From: Sphingomonas sp.
GTDB taxonomy: Bacteria > Pseudomonadota > Alphaproteobacteria > Sphingomonadales > Sphingomonadaceae
Assembly: GCF_019635455.1 (NCBI RefSeq)
Contig: NZ_JAHBZJ010000001.1
Location: 62,001 to 126,000, forward strand
Reading direction: 5' to 3'
Length of the DNA: 64,000 nt
Positions within the stretch are counted from its first letter, which is position 1. Every line of letters starts with the position of its first letter. The notes beneath the pieces are model-generated. The model worked only from the letters and a program-made list of their open reading frames with translations, was not told the origin of the DNA and did no database searches. Below are positions 1 through 11,129 of this stretch, piece after piece. Made by a program: the position numbers and the translations under genes.

Positions 1-829
1 GCGCGACGACGCCGGGTTGCGCGCGAAGCCAGGCCAGCGCGATCTGCGGCAGGCCGGCGCCGGTTTCCGCCGCCACGGCGTCCATCGCCGCGAGCACATC
101 GCGGCCCTTGCCGTCCAGCAGCGCCCGTACATCGCTTCCGCGCACGCTTTTCTCCAGGTCCGATGCGTCGCGATATTTGCCGGTAAGGAAACCGGCGGCG
201 AGGCCGTAATAGGGCAGCACTCCGATATTATGCTGTACGCACAGGTCCTGAAGCTCCCCCTCGAACCGGTGGCGGCGCACCAGATTATATTCGGGTTGCA
301 GCGCGCGATAATGCGGCAGCCCGTCGCGCGCCGCGATGTCGAGCGCGGATTTGAGGCGGGCCGCGGAAAAGTTGGACGCGGCGATATTCCTGACCTTTCC
401 GGCGTCGATCAGCTTGCCGAATGCCGCCAGTACCTCTTCCTGCGGCACATCCTCGTCATCCTTGTGCGCATAATAGAGGTCGATGGTTTCGACGCCCAGC
501 CGACGGAGCGACGCGTCGCACGCCGCCGCGATACGGGCGGGAGCCAGCTTCTCGCCCCCCTCGCCGGGCAGCATGCCGACCTTGGTCGCGACAGCGATCC
601 GCTTGCCACGCGCCTTCATCCACTCGCCGATGATCGTTTCGGATTCGCCGCCGCGATGGCCGTCCACCCAGGCGGAGTAGACGTCGGCGGTATCGACCAG
701 CGTGCCGCCGGCATCGGCGAAGCGGTCAAGCAGCGCAAAGCTGGTCTCACGGTCGGCCGTCCAGCCAAAGACGTTGCCGCCGAACACCATCGGCGGGGTG
801 TGAAGATCGGTAACGCCGATGGCGCGCAT
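1..829 (-). CDS. aldo/keto reductase, cut by the window edge
   Basis: The gene runs off the left edge of the window; 276 residues are visible. The product is an NAD(P)H-dependent oxidoreductase of the aldo/keto reductase superfamily, expected to be a cytosolic TIM barrel. The family tetrad is readable: Asp46 and Tyr51 in DTADVYSAW, Lys83 in ATKVG and His122 in DLYYAHKDD. The ATG at 829 begins three bases after the stop of the lipoprotein gene at 833-1051, so the two are probably co-transcribed. The substrate cannot be told from sequence; the YajO-type general reductase group is the most likely class. Confidence 0.9.
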   Translation of the reverse strand, partial: MRAIGVTDLHTPPMVFGGNVFGWTADRETSFALLDRFADAGGTLVDTADVYSAWVDGHRGGESETIIGEWMKARGKRIAVATKVGMLPGEGGEKLAPARIAAACDASLRRLGVETIDLYYAHKDDEDVPQEEVLAAFGKLIDAGKVRNIAASNFSAARLKSALDIAARDGLPHYRALQPEYNLVRRHRFEGELQDLCVQHNIGVLPYYGLAAGFLTGKYRDASDLEKSVRGSDVRALLDGKGRDVLAAMDAVAAETGAGLPQIALAWLRAQPGVVA

Positions 830-832
830 GGT

Positions 833-1051
833 TTATTCCTCGGCTGACGGAGTCTGGGCAGGTTGCGGGGCGCCGGCGTCCGTTTGCGGGTCGGGCGATT
901 GCGCGTCAGGCGCGGTCGCGTTGACGTCCAGCGTATCGGCTGCGGCGTTCAGTTGCGCGGCCTCCCCCGCCGTCACCCCGGTCGAATCGTCGGTCCCGTC
1001 GCATGCCGTCAGCAGCAACAGCGTCAGCGGAAGCATCAACATCGCGCGCAT
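833..1051 (-). CDS. small lipoprotein, function unknown
   Basis: This gene encodes 72 residues. The N-terminus is a short hydrophobic signal with lipobox LLTAC (lipidated Cys17). The mature part is disordered and rich in Asp, Ala, Pro and Gln, with no recognisable domain. It should be anchored to a membrane facing the periplasm. It directly precedes the aldo/keto reductase gene with a 3-bp gap, which suggests one transcript. The coding assignment rests on the lipobox and the tight spacing, because the mature region has low complexity. Confidence 0.6.
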   Translation of the reverse strand: MRAMLMLPLTLLLLTACDGTDDSTGVTAGEAAQLNAAADTLDVNATAPDAQSPDPQTDAGAPQPAQTPSAEE

Positions 1052-1104
1052 CGAGTCTATCCGGTAAAAGGGGAGCCGCCCGGATCCGGACGGCTCCGCC
1101 GAGC

Positions 1105-1380
1105 TTATTTCTTGAGTTCGGTTTCCGCCGCGTCGGCGGCATTATCGACCTTGTCCGCGCCCGAATCGATCGCGTTACCGGCACGGTCGATGGCGTTCTC
1201 TGCGGAACCCAGCGCGCGGTCGGTCGCCGATTCGACGTCATTGGCGGCTTCGGTCATCGTCGCATTGGCATCGGCACCCACGGCCTCGGCCGCCTCTGCG
1301 GTTTCATTCTGCGCCTTTTCGCTGCATGCGGCCAGGCCAAGCGCGGCGACGGCGGCGAGCGGAAGAAGGACTCGTTTCAT
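1105..1380 (-). CDS. alanine-rich small lipoprotein
   Basis: This gene encodes 91 residues. I chose the ATG at 1380 because it gives a compact signal, MKRVLLPLAAVAALGLAAC, with a lipobox at LAAC (Cys19). The upstream in-frame extension has no signal-like character. The mature region is a run of Ala, Asp, Glu and Asn with heptad-like spacing (repeated AEAA, NAID and NAAD segments). It may form an amphipathic helix or coiled coil, as in YtfJ- or entericidin-like envelope proteins. The function is unknown. It is divergent from the methionine regulator at 1617. Confidence 0.65.
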   Translation of the reverse strand: MKRVLLPLAAVAALGLAACSEKAQNETAEAAEAVGADANATMTEAANDVESATDRALGSAENAIDRAGNAIDSGADKVDNAADAAETELKK

Positions 1381-1473
1381 GCAATCTCCTATCGGTTGCG
1401 GTGCGCCCGTTCCGGCGCGCGCGGGAGCCAGTCTAGGGTCGGAGCGCGCCGACGGCAATCGCCGCCCGACAGC

Positions 1474-1517
1474 CCTTCCCCCGGCCTTCCCCCGGCCTTC
1501 CCCCGGCCTTCCCCCGG
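1474..1517. repeat. four tandem copies of an 11-bp unit
   Basis: The unit CCTTCCCCCGG is repeated four times without mismatch (1474-1484, 1485-1495, 1496-1506, 1507-1517). It lies between the divergent lipoprotein and sahR-like genes. A role is not evident; it may be a slippage-prone spacer. Confidence 0.9.
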
Positions 1518-1563
1518 TTCCCGCTGTCCAACGAACACGATCCCGAACGGTTTCGTTGACGCC

Positions 1564-1583
1564 ATATAAAGATATCTTTATAT
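1564..1583. promoter_or_regulatory. perfect 20-bp palindrome, probable operator of the SahR-type regulator
   Basis: The half-site ATATAAAGAT is followed at once by its exact reverse complement. The site lies 33 bp upstream of the start of the ArsR-methyltransferase gene that heads the metF-metH cluster. ArsR-family dimers bind such symmetric AT-rich sites. Its position suits autoregulation and control of the whole cluster. Confidence 0.8.
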
Positions 1584-1616
1584 CTTTCAGCGAGTATCGT
1601 TGCTAGGCCCGCCCGC

Positions 1617-2576
1617 ATGAAGATCGCCCTTGAAAGCTTCCGCGCCCTCGCGGATTCGACGCGGCTGCGCATCGTCGCGCTGTTGCGCTCGATGGAGCTT
1701 TCGGTCGGCGAACTGGCGCAGGTACTGGGCCAGAGCCAGCCCCGCGTTTCCCGGCACGTCAAGATTCTGTGCGACGCCGGCCTGGCGGAGCGCCGCAAGG
1801 AAGGAAGCTGGGTCTTCGTCGCGCTGGGCGATCCCGATCGCATTGCGCCCGTGCTTGCCGCGATGGATGCATGGGGGGCGAACGAATCCGATCATTGGGC
1901 GGTCGCCGACAGCGCACGGCTCGCCGCCGTCCGCGCCGATCGCGCCGCCGCCGCCGCCGAATGGTTCGAAACCCATGCCGGCGAATGGGATGCGATCCGG
2001 TCGCTTCATATCGCCGAGGAGCAGGTCGAGGCGGCGATGGCGCTCGCGCTGGGCGACCGGCCGATCGACCGTCTGATCGACATCGGCACCGGAACCGGCC
2101 GGATGCTCGAACTGTTCGCGCCACGCGCCGGCCGGGCGATGGGGATCGACCGTTCGTCCGAGATGCTGCGCCTCGCCCGCGCGAAGCTGTCCGAACAGGG
2201 GTTGGGCAATACCGAATTGCGCCAGGCCGATCTATACGCGCTGCCGATGGCGGACGGCGAAGCCGATGCCGCGATCCTGCATCACGTGCTCCATTTCGCG
2301 CAGCAGCCCGGCGCCGCGATCCGCGAGGCGGCGCGGGTGCTCGGCGCCGGCGGACGGCTGCTCATCGCCGATTTCGCGCCGCATGACCGCGAGGAGCTGC
2401 GCCTGCGCGAAGGCCATGCGCGGCTCGGCTTTTCCGACGAACAGATGCTTGGATGGTTCGACGCGGCGCATCTCGCGCCGGTGCGCACCGAAACGCTGCT
2501 GGGCGGCGAACTGACCGTGAAACTATGGCTCGGCCGAAAGGCCGGGGAGAAACTGGGCAAGGTGAAAGCAGCATGA
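1617..2576 (+). CDS. sahR: ArsR-HTH/SAM-methyltransferase fusion regulator, SahR type
   Basis: This gene encodes 319 residues. Residues 1-95 are a winged HTH of the ArsR family, with a recognition region around LSVGELAQVLGQSQPRVSRH (28-47). A class I methyltransferase domain follows, with the SAM-binding loop DIGTGTG at 155-161. Regulators of this architecture (SahR) sense S-adenosylhomocysteine and control the methionine cycle in Proteobacteria. Here the gene sits behind a perfect palindrome and overlaps metF by ATGA, so regulator and targets form one operon. The sensing of SAH is inferred from the family. A plain methyltransferase with an HTH is the alternative. Confidence 0.85.
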   Translation: MKIALESFRALADSTRLRIVALLRSMELSVGELAQVLGQSQPRVSRHVKILCDAGLAERRKEGSWVFVALGDPDRIAPVLAAMDAWGANESDHWAVADSARLAAVRADRAAAAAEWFETHAGEWDAIRSLHIAEEQVEAAMALALGDRPIDRLIDIGTGTGRMLELFAPRAGRAMGIDRSSEMLRLARAKLSEQGLGNTELRQADLYALPMADGEADAAILHHVLHFAQQPGAAIREAARVLGAGGRLLIADFAPHDREELRLREGHARLGFSDEQMLGWFDAAHLAPVRTETLLGGELTVKLWLGRKAGEKLGKVKAA

Positions 2577-3490
2577 ATCTGGTTCTGGACCCGCAGGCAC
2601 CGCTGTTCGCGGACGTGGCGGGCGATATCGATGTGAGCTTCGAATTCTTCCCGCCCAAGACGGAGAAGATGGAAGAGACGCTGTGGGAGTCGATCCAGAC
2701 GCTCTCGCCGCTGGGTCCGCGCTTCGTTTCGGTGACCTATGGCGCGGGCGGATCCACCCGGGAGCGGACGCATAACACCGTCGCGCGGATCGCCCGCGAA
2801 ACGCCGATCGCCGCTGCCGCGCATCTGACCTGTGTCGAGGCGACGCGCGAGGAGATCGACGCGGTCGCGAACGAATATTGGGCGGCCGGCGTGCGCCACA
2901 TCGTCGCGCTGCGCGGCGATCCGCCGACCGCCGGCGCGAAATATGCGACGCATCCGGGCGGCTATGAAAATGCCGCCGCGTTGGTCGCCGGTCTGCGGCG
3001 GCTGCATCCGTTCGAGATTTCGGTCGCCGCCTATCCCGAATGCCACCCGGATTCGCCCGACGCGACGCACGATCTCGACAATCTCCGGCGCAAGATCGAT
3101 GCGGGCGCCAATCGCGCGATCACGCAATTCTTTTTCGAGCCCGATACCTTCCTGCGCTTTCGCGACGATGCGGCGGCGGCGGGCATCGACGCCGAAATCG
3201 TTCCCGGCATCATGCCGGTGATGAGCTTTGCCGCCGTGCAGAAGATGTCGGCAATGTGCGGCACCGCCGTTCCGGGGTGGATGGCGCGCCTGTTCGACGG
3301 GCTGGACGATCGCCCCGCCGCGCGCCAGCTGGTCGCCGCGACGCTGGCGGCGGAACTGTGCCGCAAACTCTATGCCGGCGGCGTGCGCCAGTTCCACTTC
3401 TACACCCTCAACCGCGCCGAACTCAGCTACGCGATCTGCCACCTGCTCGGCGTGCGCCCCACCGATCCCGCCAAGGAGAAAGCGGCATGA
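2573..3490 (+). CDS. metF: methylenetetrahydrofolate reductase
   Basis: This gene encodes 305 residues, the usual size for bacterial MetF. The enzyme is a cytosolic flavoprotein that reduces 5,10-methylene-THF to 5-methyl-THF, the methyl donor for methionine synthase. Family signatures include FEFFPPKTEKME near the N-terminus, VTYGAGGSTRERT, the folate/FAD region HIVALRGDPP and the segment FFFEPDTFLRF. The ATG at 2573 lies in an ATGA overlap with the regulator stop. A second ATGA joins it to the next gene, so translation of the operon is coupled. Confidence 0.96.
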   Translation: MNLVLDPQAPLFADVAGDIDVSFEFFPPKTEKMEETLWESIQTLSPLGPRFVSVTYGAGGSTRERTHNTVARIARETPIAAAAHLTCVEATREEIDAVANEYWAAGVRHIVALRGDPPTAGAKYATHPGGYENAAALVAGLRRLHPFEISVAAYPECHPDSPDATHDLDNLRRKIDAGANRAITQFFFEPDTFLRFRDDAAAAGIDAEIVPGIMPVMSFAAVQKMSAMCGTAVPGWMARLFDGLDDRPAARQLVAATLAAELCRKLYAGGVRQFHFYTLNRAELSYAICHLLGVRPTDPAKEKAA

Positions 3491-4533
3491 CCGCACGTGA
3501 GAAATTGCTGGCCGAGGCCGCCCGGCGCATCCTGATCACCGACGGCGCGTTCGGCACCGAGATCCAGAACTGGAAGCTGGACGAGGCCGCCTATGCCGGC
3601 ACGCTGGGCCTGTCGCATGACCAGAAGGGCAATAACGACATCCTGGCGCTGACGAAGCCCGAAGTGCCGGCAAGCATCCATCGCGCCTATTTCGAGGCGG
3701 GCGCCGATATCGCCGAAACCAACACCTTTTCCGCAAACCGGATCAGCCAGGCCGATTACGGCGCCGAACATCTGGTGCGCGAGATCAATGTCGAGAGCGC
3801 GAAGCTCGCCCGGTCGATCGCCGACGAGTTCGAGGCAAAGGATGGGCGCCCCCGCTTCGTCGCCGGCGCGCTCGGCCCGACCAACAAGACGTTGTCGCTC
3901 TCCCCCGACGTCAACGATCCCGGCTATCGCGAGATCGACTTCGACACGCTGAAGGACGTGTATCGCGAACAGATCGACGCGCTGGTCGAGGGCGGCGTCG
4001 ACTTCATCCTGATCGAAACGGTGTTCGACACGCTCAACGCCAAGGCGGGGATCATGGCGGCGATCGAAGCGGGCGAGGCGCTGGGCCGCGACCTGCCGAT
4101 CATGCTGTCGATGACGCTGACCGACCTGTCGGGCCGCAACCTGTCGGGCCACACGGTCGAGGCGTTCTGGGCGGCGGTGCGGCATGCCAGGCCGGTGACG
4201 ATCGGCCTCAACTGCTCGTTCGGTGCGGAGCAGCTGCGCCCGCACGTCGCGACGCTTTCCAAGCTCTGCGACACGCTCATCATGGTCTATCCCAATGCCG
4301 GCCTGCCCAACGAACTGGGCGCCTATGACGAGGCGCCGGTGACGACCGCCGGGCTGGTTCGCGAATGGGCGGATCAGGGGCAGGTCAATGTGCTGGGCGG
4401 CTGCTGCGGATCGACCCCGGCCCATATTCGGGCGATTGCGGACGCGGTAGCGGCCCTCCCCCCGCGCGCGGTGCCGACGCCTGCGGTGCGCACCCGGCTT
4501 GCCGGCCTTGAGCCGTTCACGATGGCGGCCTGA
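3487..4533 (+). CDS. metH: methionine synthase, homocysteine-binding subunit (split MetH, N-terminal part)
   Basis: This gene encodes 348 residues that correspond only to the homocysteine S-methyltransferase barrel of MetH. The zinc ligands are visible as Cys243 in GLNCSFG and Cys306-Cys307 in [10 protein letters not shown]. In single-chain MetH this domain is fused to the folate and B12 domains; here it ends with its own stop and the rest is encoded from 4618. Both halves lack frameshift scars, and both keep full domains, so this is a stable two-subunit enzyme and not a broken gene. The start overlaps metF (ATGA at 3487). Confidence 0.95.
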   Translation: MTAREKLLAEAARRILITDGAFGTEIQNWKLDEAAYAGTLGLSHDQKGNNDILALTKPEVPASIHRAYFEAGADIAETNTFSANRISQADYGAEHLVREINVESAKLARSIADEFEAKDGRPRFVAGALGPTNKTLSLSPDVNDPGYREIDFDTLKDVYREQIDALVEGGVDFILIETVFDTLNAKAGIMAAIEAGEALGRDLPIMLSMTLTDLSGRNLSGHTVEAFWAAVRHARPVTIGLNCSFGAEQLRPHVATLSKLCDTLIMVYPNAGLPNELGAYDEAPVTTAGLVREWADQGQVNVLGGCCGSTPAHIRAIADAVAALPPRAVPTPAVRTRLAGLEPFTMAA

Positions 4534-4617
4534 ACCTATCCGCCGCCGCCCCCGCCGACACCAATTCGGGACGTCCTCCGCGATGAAGGTCTGCCCGGCG
4601 ATATTTCTGGATTTGCA

Positions 4618-7221
<2,604 letters not shown>

Positions 7222-7293
7222 GATTCGACCGGCATCCGGCCGGGCGGCGGCGACCGCGATTGCCTTTTCGCCGCCGCTGCCTAACCTCGCCCC

Positions 7294-8193
7294 ATGCGGT
7301 TTCGTCAGCTTGAGGTCTTTCACGCCGTCTATGTCCACGGCTCGATCAGCGCGGCGGCGCGCGCGCTTGGCGTGTCGCAGCCGTCGGTGTCAAAGACGCT
7401 GCGCCATGCCGAGGACGGGCTGGGCGTCACGCTGTTCCACCTGTCGCGCGGGCGGTTGATCCCGACCGACGAGGCACATGTGCTGATGCGCGAGGCGGGC
7501 GACGTGTTCGAGCGGCTCGACACGCTGCAACAGACCGCCCGCAATCTCAGCCGTGCCGGGGGCGGACATATCCGGCTGGGCATCGTTCCCAGCCTCGCGC
7601 TCGACGTGCTGCCCCATGCCCTCGCGCAATTCCGGCGCGACTGGCCCCAGGTCACGTTCGAAGTGCATACCCGGCACCATGACGATCTGGTCCGCGCGCT
7701 GATCGAGCGTGAGATCGATCTGGCGATCGCCTATGCCCCCCCTTCCCATCCGCGTCTGGCCAGCGACGTGCTGGGCGAGGGAGAGATGGTCATCCAGTTT
7801 CCGGCCGGCATGTTCCGGGCGCAGGGTGATCGCCTGCCGCTGACCGAACTCGCCGACCGGGACGTCATCGGCGTTTCGGCGGCGGGGCCGGTGGGCGACG
7901 TGTTCACCCGCGTCGCGCAGGAGGCGGGCATCGCGTTTCGCGAACCGGTGTCGGTCCAGACATTCTTCATCGCCGCCCGGCTCGCGCAGCTGGAGGGCGC
8001 GGTTGCGGTCGTCGATGAATTCACCGCCCGGGCGTTGCAGGCGCCCGGGTTCGCGACCCAGCGCGCCGACCCCCCGCTCCGCTTCGCGATCAGCTGGACG
8101 ACGCTGGAGGAGCGCCGCCCCGCCGGCGCGATCCGCCGCTTCCTGCGCACGCTGGAAGAAGTGCTCACGGCAAGCCGTGCGGAGCAGCCATAA
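7294..8193 (+). CDS. LysR-family transcriptional regulator
   Basis: This gene encodes 299 residues, typical for the family. The N-terminal winged HTH is clear: RQLEVFHAVYVHGSISAAAR, then LGVSQPSVSKTLRHAE. The rest is a periplasmic-binding-protein-like effector domain (about 90-290). It lies upstream and in the same direction as the D-amino-acid dehydrogenase, aminoacylase, symporter and gamma-glutamyltransferase genes, so it is the likely regulator of that cluster. The effector may be an amino acid, by analogy with other amino-acid LysR regulators. Confidence 0.92.
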   Translation: MRFRQLEVFHAVYVHGSISAAARALGVSQPSVSKTLRHAEDGLGVTLFHLSRGRLIPTDEAHVLMREAGDVFERLDTLQQTARNLSRAGGGHIRLGIVPSLALDVLPHALAQFRRDWPQVTFEVHTRHHDDLVRALIEREIDLAIAYAPPSHPRLASDVLGEGEMVIQFPAGMFRAQGDRLPLTELADRDVIGVSAAGPVGDVFTRVAQEAGIAFREPVSVQTFFIAARLAQLEGAVAVVDEFTARALQAPGFATQRADPPLRFAISWTTLEERRPAGAIRRFLRTLEEVLTASRAEQP

Positions 8194-8331
8194 CCGTCAT
8201 TTATGGAATTCCCATTGAAACCATGCTGGCGCCATTTCGGGCGGCGGATAGGTTCGCATGTTCCGGCGCAGGGGAGCACCGGAACCGGGGAGATCGGGGC
8301 TGACCAGTCGGGCCAACGCCGCATGCTCGCG

Positions 8332-9549
8332 ATGAGCGGCGCGCAGGATATCATCGTCATCGGCGCGGGCGTGGTCGGCATGGCGACCGCGCTGACGCTG
8401 GCTGACCGCGGCCACCGCGTCACCGTCATCGACGGTGCCGAAGGGCCGGGTCTCGGCACCTCCTTCGCCAATGGGGCGCAGCTGAGCTACGCCTATACCG
8501 ACGCGCTCGCCAGCCCCGGCGTGCTGGGCGAGCTGCCGCGCCTGGCGCTCGGGCGGGACCCGGCGTTTCGTCTTCGGCTGCACCTCGATCCCGATTTCCT
8601 GCGCTGGGGCCTCGCCTTCCTGCGCAACTGCGCCATCGACCGGTTTCAGCGGAACACGATCGCCGGCCTCGCGCTCGCCGCGCGCGCACGCGACGCGCTG
8701 GAAGAGCTTACGCAGCGCCACGCGCTCGATTATGCTCAGGCGATGCCGGGCAAGATCCATCTCTATCGCTCCGCCGCCGCGCTGTCGGGCGCCGAACGGA
8801 TGGCCGCGCTGAAGGCACGCTATGGAGTGCGGCAGGAGGTGCTGGATCCCGACGCCACGGTCGCGCACGAACCCGCGCTGGCGCCGATCCGGCATGACAT
8901 CGCCGGCGCGCTCCACACTGCGGGAGAGGCGGTGGGCGACCCGCATCTGTTCTGCACCGAAGCGGCGGCCGCGCTTCGACGCCTCGGCGGCACGCTGCGC
9001 TTCGGGACGCGGGTCGCGCGGATCGTCGAGGACGGGGCGACGCCCGCGATCATCCTCACCACCGGCGAACGGATCGGCGCCGATCGCGTCGTCCTTGCCG
9101 CCGCCACCGGATCGGTCGCGCTTGCCCGCTCGCTGGGCGTGCGTCTGCCGATCCAGCCGGTGAAGGGATATTCGATCACCGCGCCGATCGGCGCCGCCAC
9201 ACCGCACGCCAGCATCACCGACGCCGCCAACCGGGTCGTCTTCGCGCGGCTGGGCGACCGGGTACGGATCGCCGGTCTGGCCGATCTGGGCGCGCGCGAC
9301 ACTACGGTCGATGGCAAGCGGCTGGCGGCGCTGATCGCATCGGCCCGCGCCGCGCTGCCCGGTGCGGCGGACTATGGACGGATCGAGATGCGCTGGGCCG
9401 GATTGCGCCCGATGACGCCGAACTCGCTGCCGATCACCCGGGCGATCGCGCCGGGCGTCATCGCCAATTGCGGCCACGGTGCGCTCGGCTGGACCTGGGC
9501 TGCGGGATCGGCGCGCGAGGTCGCGGACCTGATCGGGGGCCGGACATGA
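8332..9549 (+). CDS. D-amino-acid dehydrogenase-like FAD oxidoreductase
   Basis: This gene encodes 405 residues. The FAD-binding Rossmann motif IIVIGAGVVGMATA lies at the extreme N-terminus, which favours the ATG at 8332 (8323 is a close alternative). The segment GTSFANGAQLSYAYTDALASP matches the DadA group of the DAO superfamily. The C-terminus has the second dinucleotide-binding signature, with GHGALGWTWAAGSAREVADL. It probably deaminates D-amino acids oxidatively and passes electrons to the respiratory chain. An ATGA overlap couples it to the aminoacylase gene, which fits release of D-amino acids by one enzyme and oxidation by the next. Confidence 0.88.
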   Translation: MSGAQDIIVIGAGVVGMATALTLADRGHRVTVIDGAEGPGLGTSFANGAQLSYAYTDALASPGVLGELPRLALGRDPAFRLRLHLDPDFLRWGLAFLRNCAIDRFQRNTIAGLALAARARDALEELTQRHALDYAQAMPGKIHLYRSAAALSGAERMAALKARYGVRQEVLDPDATVAHEPALAPIRHDIAGALHTAGEAVGDPHLFCTEAAAALRRLGGTLRFGTRVARIVEDGATPAIILTTGERIGADRVVLAAATGSVALARSLGVRLPIQPVKGYSITAPIGAATPHASITDAANRVVFARLGDRVRIAGLADLGARDTTVDGKRLAALIASARAALPGAADYGRIEMRWAGLRPMTPNSLPITRAIAPGVIANCGHGALGWTWAAGSAREVADLIGGRT

Positions 9550-11129
9550 ACCGCCGCATCGCCCTCATCCCCGCCATCGCGCTGTCGCTGGGCGGCGCGG
9601 CGCCGCAGCCCTCCCCCGATGGCATGAGGCTGGACCTCATCATCGCCAATGGCCGGGTCATCGCGGGCGACGATGCGCGCCCGCGTATCGCCGACATCGG
9701 CATCGCCGGCGATCGCATCGTCTTTGTCGGCACGCGGCCCCGTGGCGTCACCGCCGCCCGCATCATCGACGCGCGCGGCCTGGACGTGACGCCCGGCCTG
9801 ATCGACCCGCACACCCATAGCGGCCCCGACGCGCTGGCCGCCGATCCGGACCGCCGCGCGCTGCCCAACCATCTGTTGCAGGGGGTGACGAGCATCGCGA
9901 TCGGCAATGACGGCGGGGGATCGACCGATCTGGCCGGCCTGTTCGCCCGGCTGGCCGCGAACCCCACCGGTCCGAACGTCGCCAGTTTTGCCGGGTTCGG
10001 CGAAATCCGGCTGAACGTGGTGGGCGAGCGGGATCGCCCACCCGCCGGGGTCGAGGTGCGACGGATGCAGGCGCTGACGCTCCGCGCGATGTGCGACGGC
10101 GCGCTCGGCCTGTCGACGGGGCTGTATTATGCGCCGCAAAGCTATGCGAAGACCAATGAGGTCGCACTGCTGGCGCGAATTGCGGGTCGGCATGGCGGCA
10201 TCTACGAAACCCATCTGCGTGACGAGGGCAGTTCCTCGATCGGGCTGATGGCGGCGATCGACGAGGCGATCTCGATCGCGCGTATCGGCGGCCTTCCGCT
10301 GCATATCGCGCATATCAAGGCGCTGGGCGCGGACGTGCAGGGAACCGCGCCAAAGGTGATCGCGCATATCGATGCGGCACGAAAGGGCGGCCTGCGGATC
10401 ACCGCCGACCAATATCCCTGGGAAGCCTCCAGCACCGCGCTGGCGGCCGCGATCGTGCCGCGCTGGGCGCAGGACGGCGGCGCCGGCGCGATGGTCGAGC
10501 GGCTGAAGGCGATGACGCCCAGGCTGCGCGCCGACATGGCCGAACAACTGCGCATCCGCGGCGGACCGAACGCGATCCTGATGGTCGGGGGCGCCCAGAA
10601 GGGGCAACGGCTCGACGCCATCGCGCGCGCATGGAAGCTCGACCCGCTCGACGCCGCCGCGCGCCTGCTGATCGCCGAGCCGGCGGCGTTCATCGCCAGC
10701 TTCAACATGGCGCAGTCCGATATCGACGCCTTTGCGCGCCAGCCCTGGGTGGTCGGCTCATCCGACGCGACCGGCGGGCATCCGCGCCGGATGGGCAGCT
10801 TCGCCCGCCGCTGGCGCCTGTTCGTGCGCGAAAAGAAGCTGATGAGCGACGTCGCGTTCGTTCAGCGTTCCTCGACCCTCACCGCGCGCATCCTGGGCAT
10901 CCGCGATCGCGGCGTGCTCGCGCCGGGCAAATTCGCCGACATCGCGATCTTCGATCCCGCGACCTATGCCGAACGCGCGACCTATGACGCGCCCGACCTG
11001 CCCTCGGTCGGGGTCGCCTATGTCATCGTCAACGGACGCGTGGCGGTCGATCGGGGGCGGCTCACCGGCACGCTCGCCGGTCGCCCCTTGCCCAAGCCTC
11101 GTCAACCCGGATGGAAATGCCCCGCATGA
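9546..11129 (+). CDS. D-aminoacylase-like amidohydrolase, exported
   Basis: This gene encodes 527 residues. A short hydrophobic N-terminus (about 1-19) looks like a signal peptide. An amidohydrolase beta-sandwich and barrel follow, with the metal motif DPHTHSG (His89, His91). Other family motifs are ETHLRDEG, HIAHIKALG and GSSDATGGHPR. D-aminoacylases hydrolyse N-acyl-D-amino acids. The usual cysteine metal ligand in GNCG is Asp122 here (IGNDGGGS), so metal use or specificity may differ. ATGA overlaps join it to the genes on both sides. A dipeptidase-like or other N-acyl hydrolase activity is possible. Confidence 0.85.
   Translation: MNRRIALIPAIALSLGGAAPQPSPDGMRLDLIIANGRVIAGDDARPRIADIGIAGDRIVFVGTRPRGVTAARIIDARGLDVTPGLIDPHTHSGPDALAADPDRRALPNHLLQGVTSIAIGNDGGGSTDLAGLFARLAANPTGPNVASFAGFGEIRLNVVGERDRPPAGVEVRRMQALTLRAMCDGALGLSTGLYYAPQSYAKTNEVALLARIAGRHGGIYETHLRDEGSSSIGLMAAIDEAISIARIGGLPLHIAHIKALGADVQGTAPKVIAHIDAARKGGLRITADQYPWEASSTALAAAIVPRWAQDGGAGAMVERLKAMTPRLRADMAEQLRIRGGPNAILMVGGAQKGQRLDAIARAWKLDPLDAAARLLIAEPAAFIASFNMAQSDIDAFARQPWVVGSSDATGGHPRRMGSFARRWRLFVREKKLMSDVAFVQRSSTLTARILGIRDRGVLAPGKFADIAIFDPATYAERATYDAPDLPSVGVAYVIVNGRVAVDRGRLTGTLAGRPLPKPRQPGWKCPA

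Noticed and set aside
7243..7279. A GC hairpin between metH and the LysR gene
   Set aside because: The 9-bp stem has the T-run in the loop, not after the stem, so it is not a standard terminator; kept out of the features.
8197..9477. A minus-strand frame opposite the D-amino-acid dehydrogenase
   Set aside because: The plus-strand frame has the FAD motif and neighbours coupled by overlaps, so the minus frame is a shadow.
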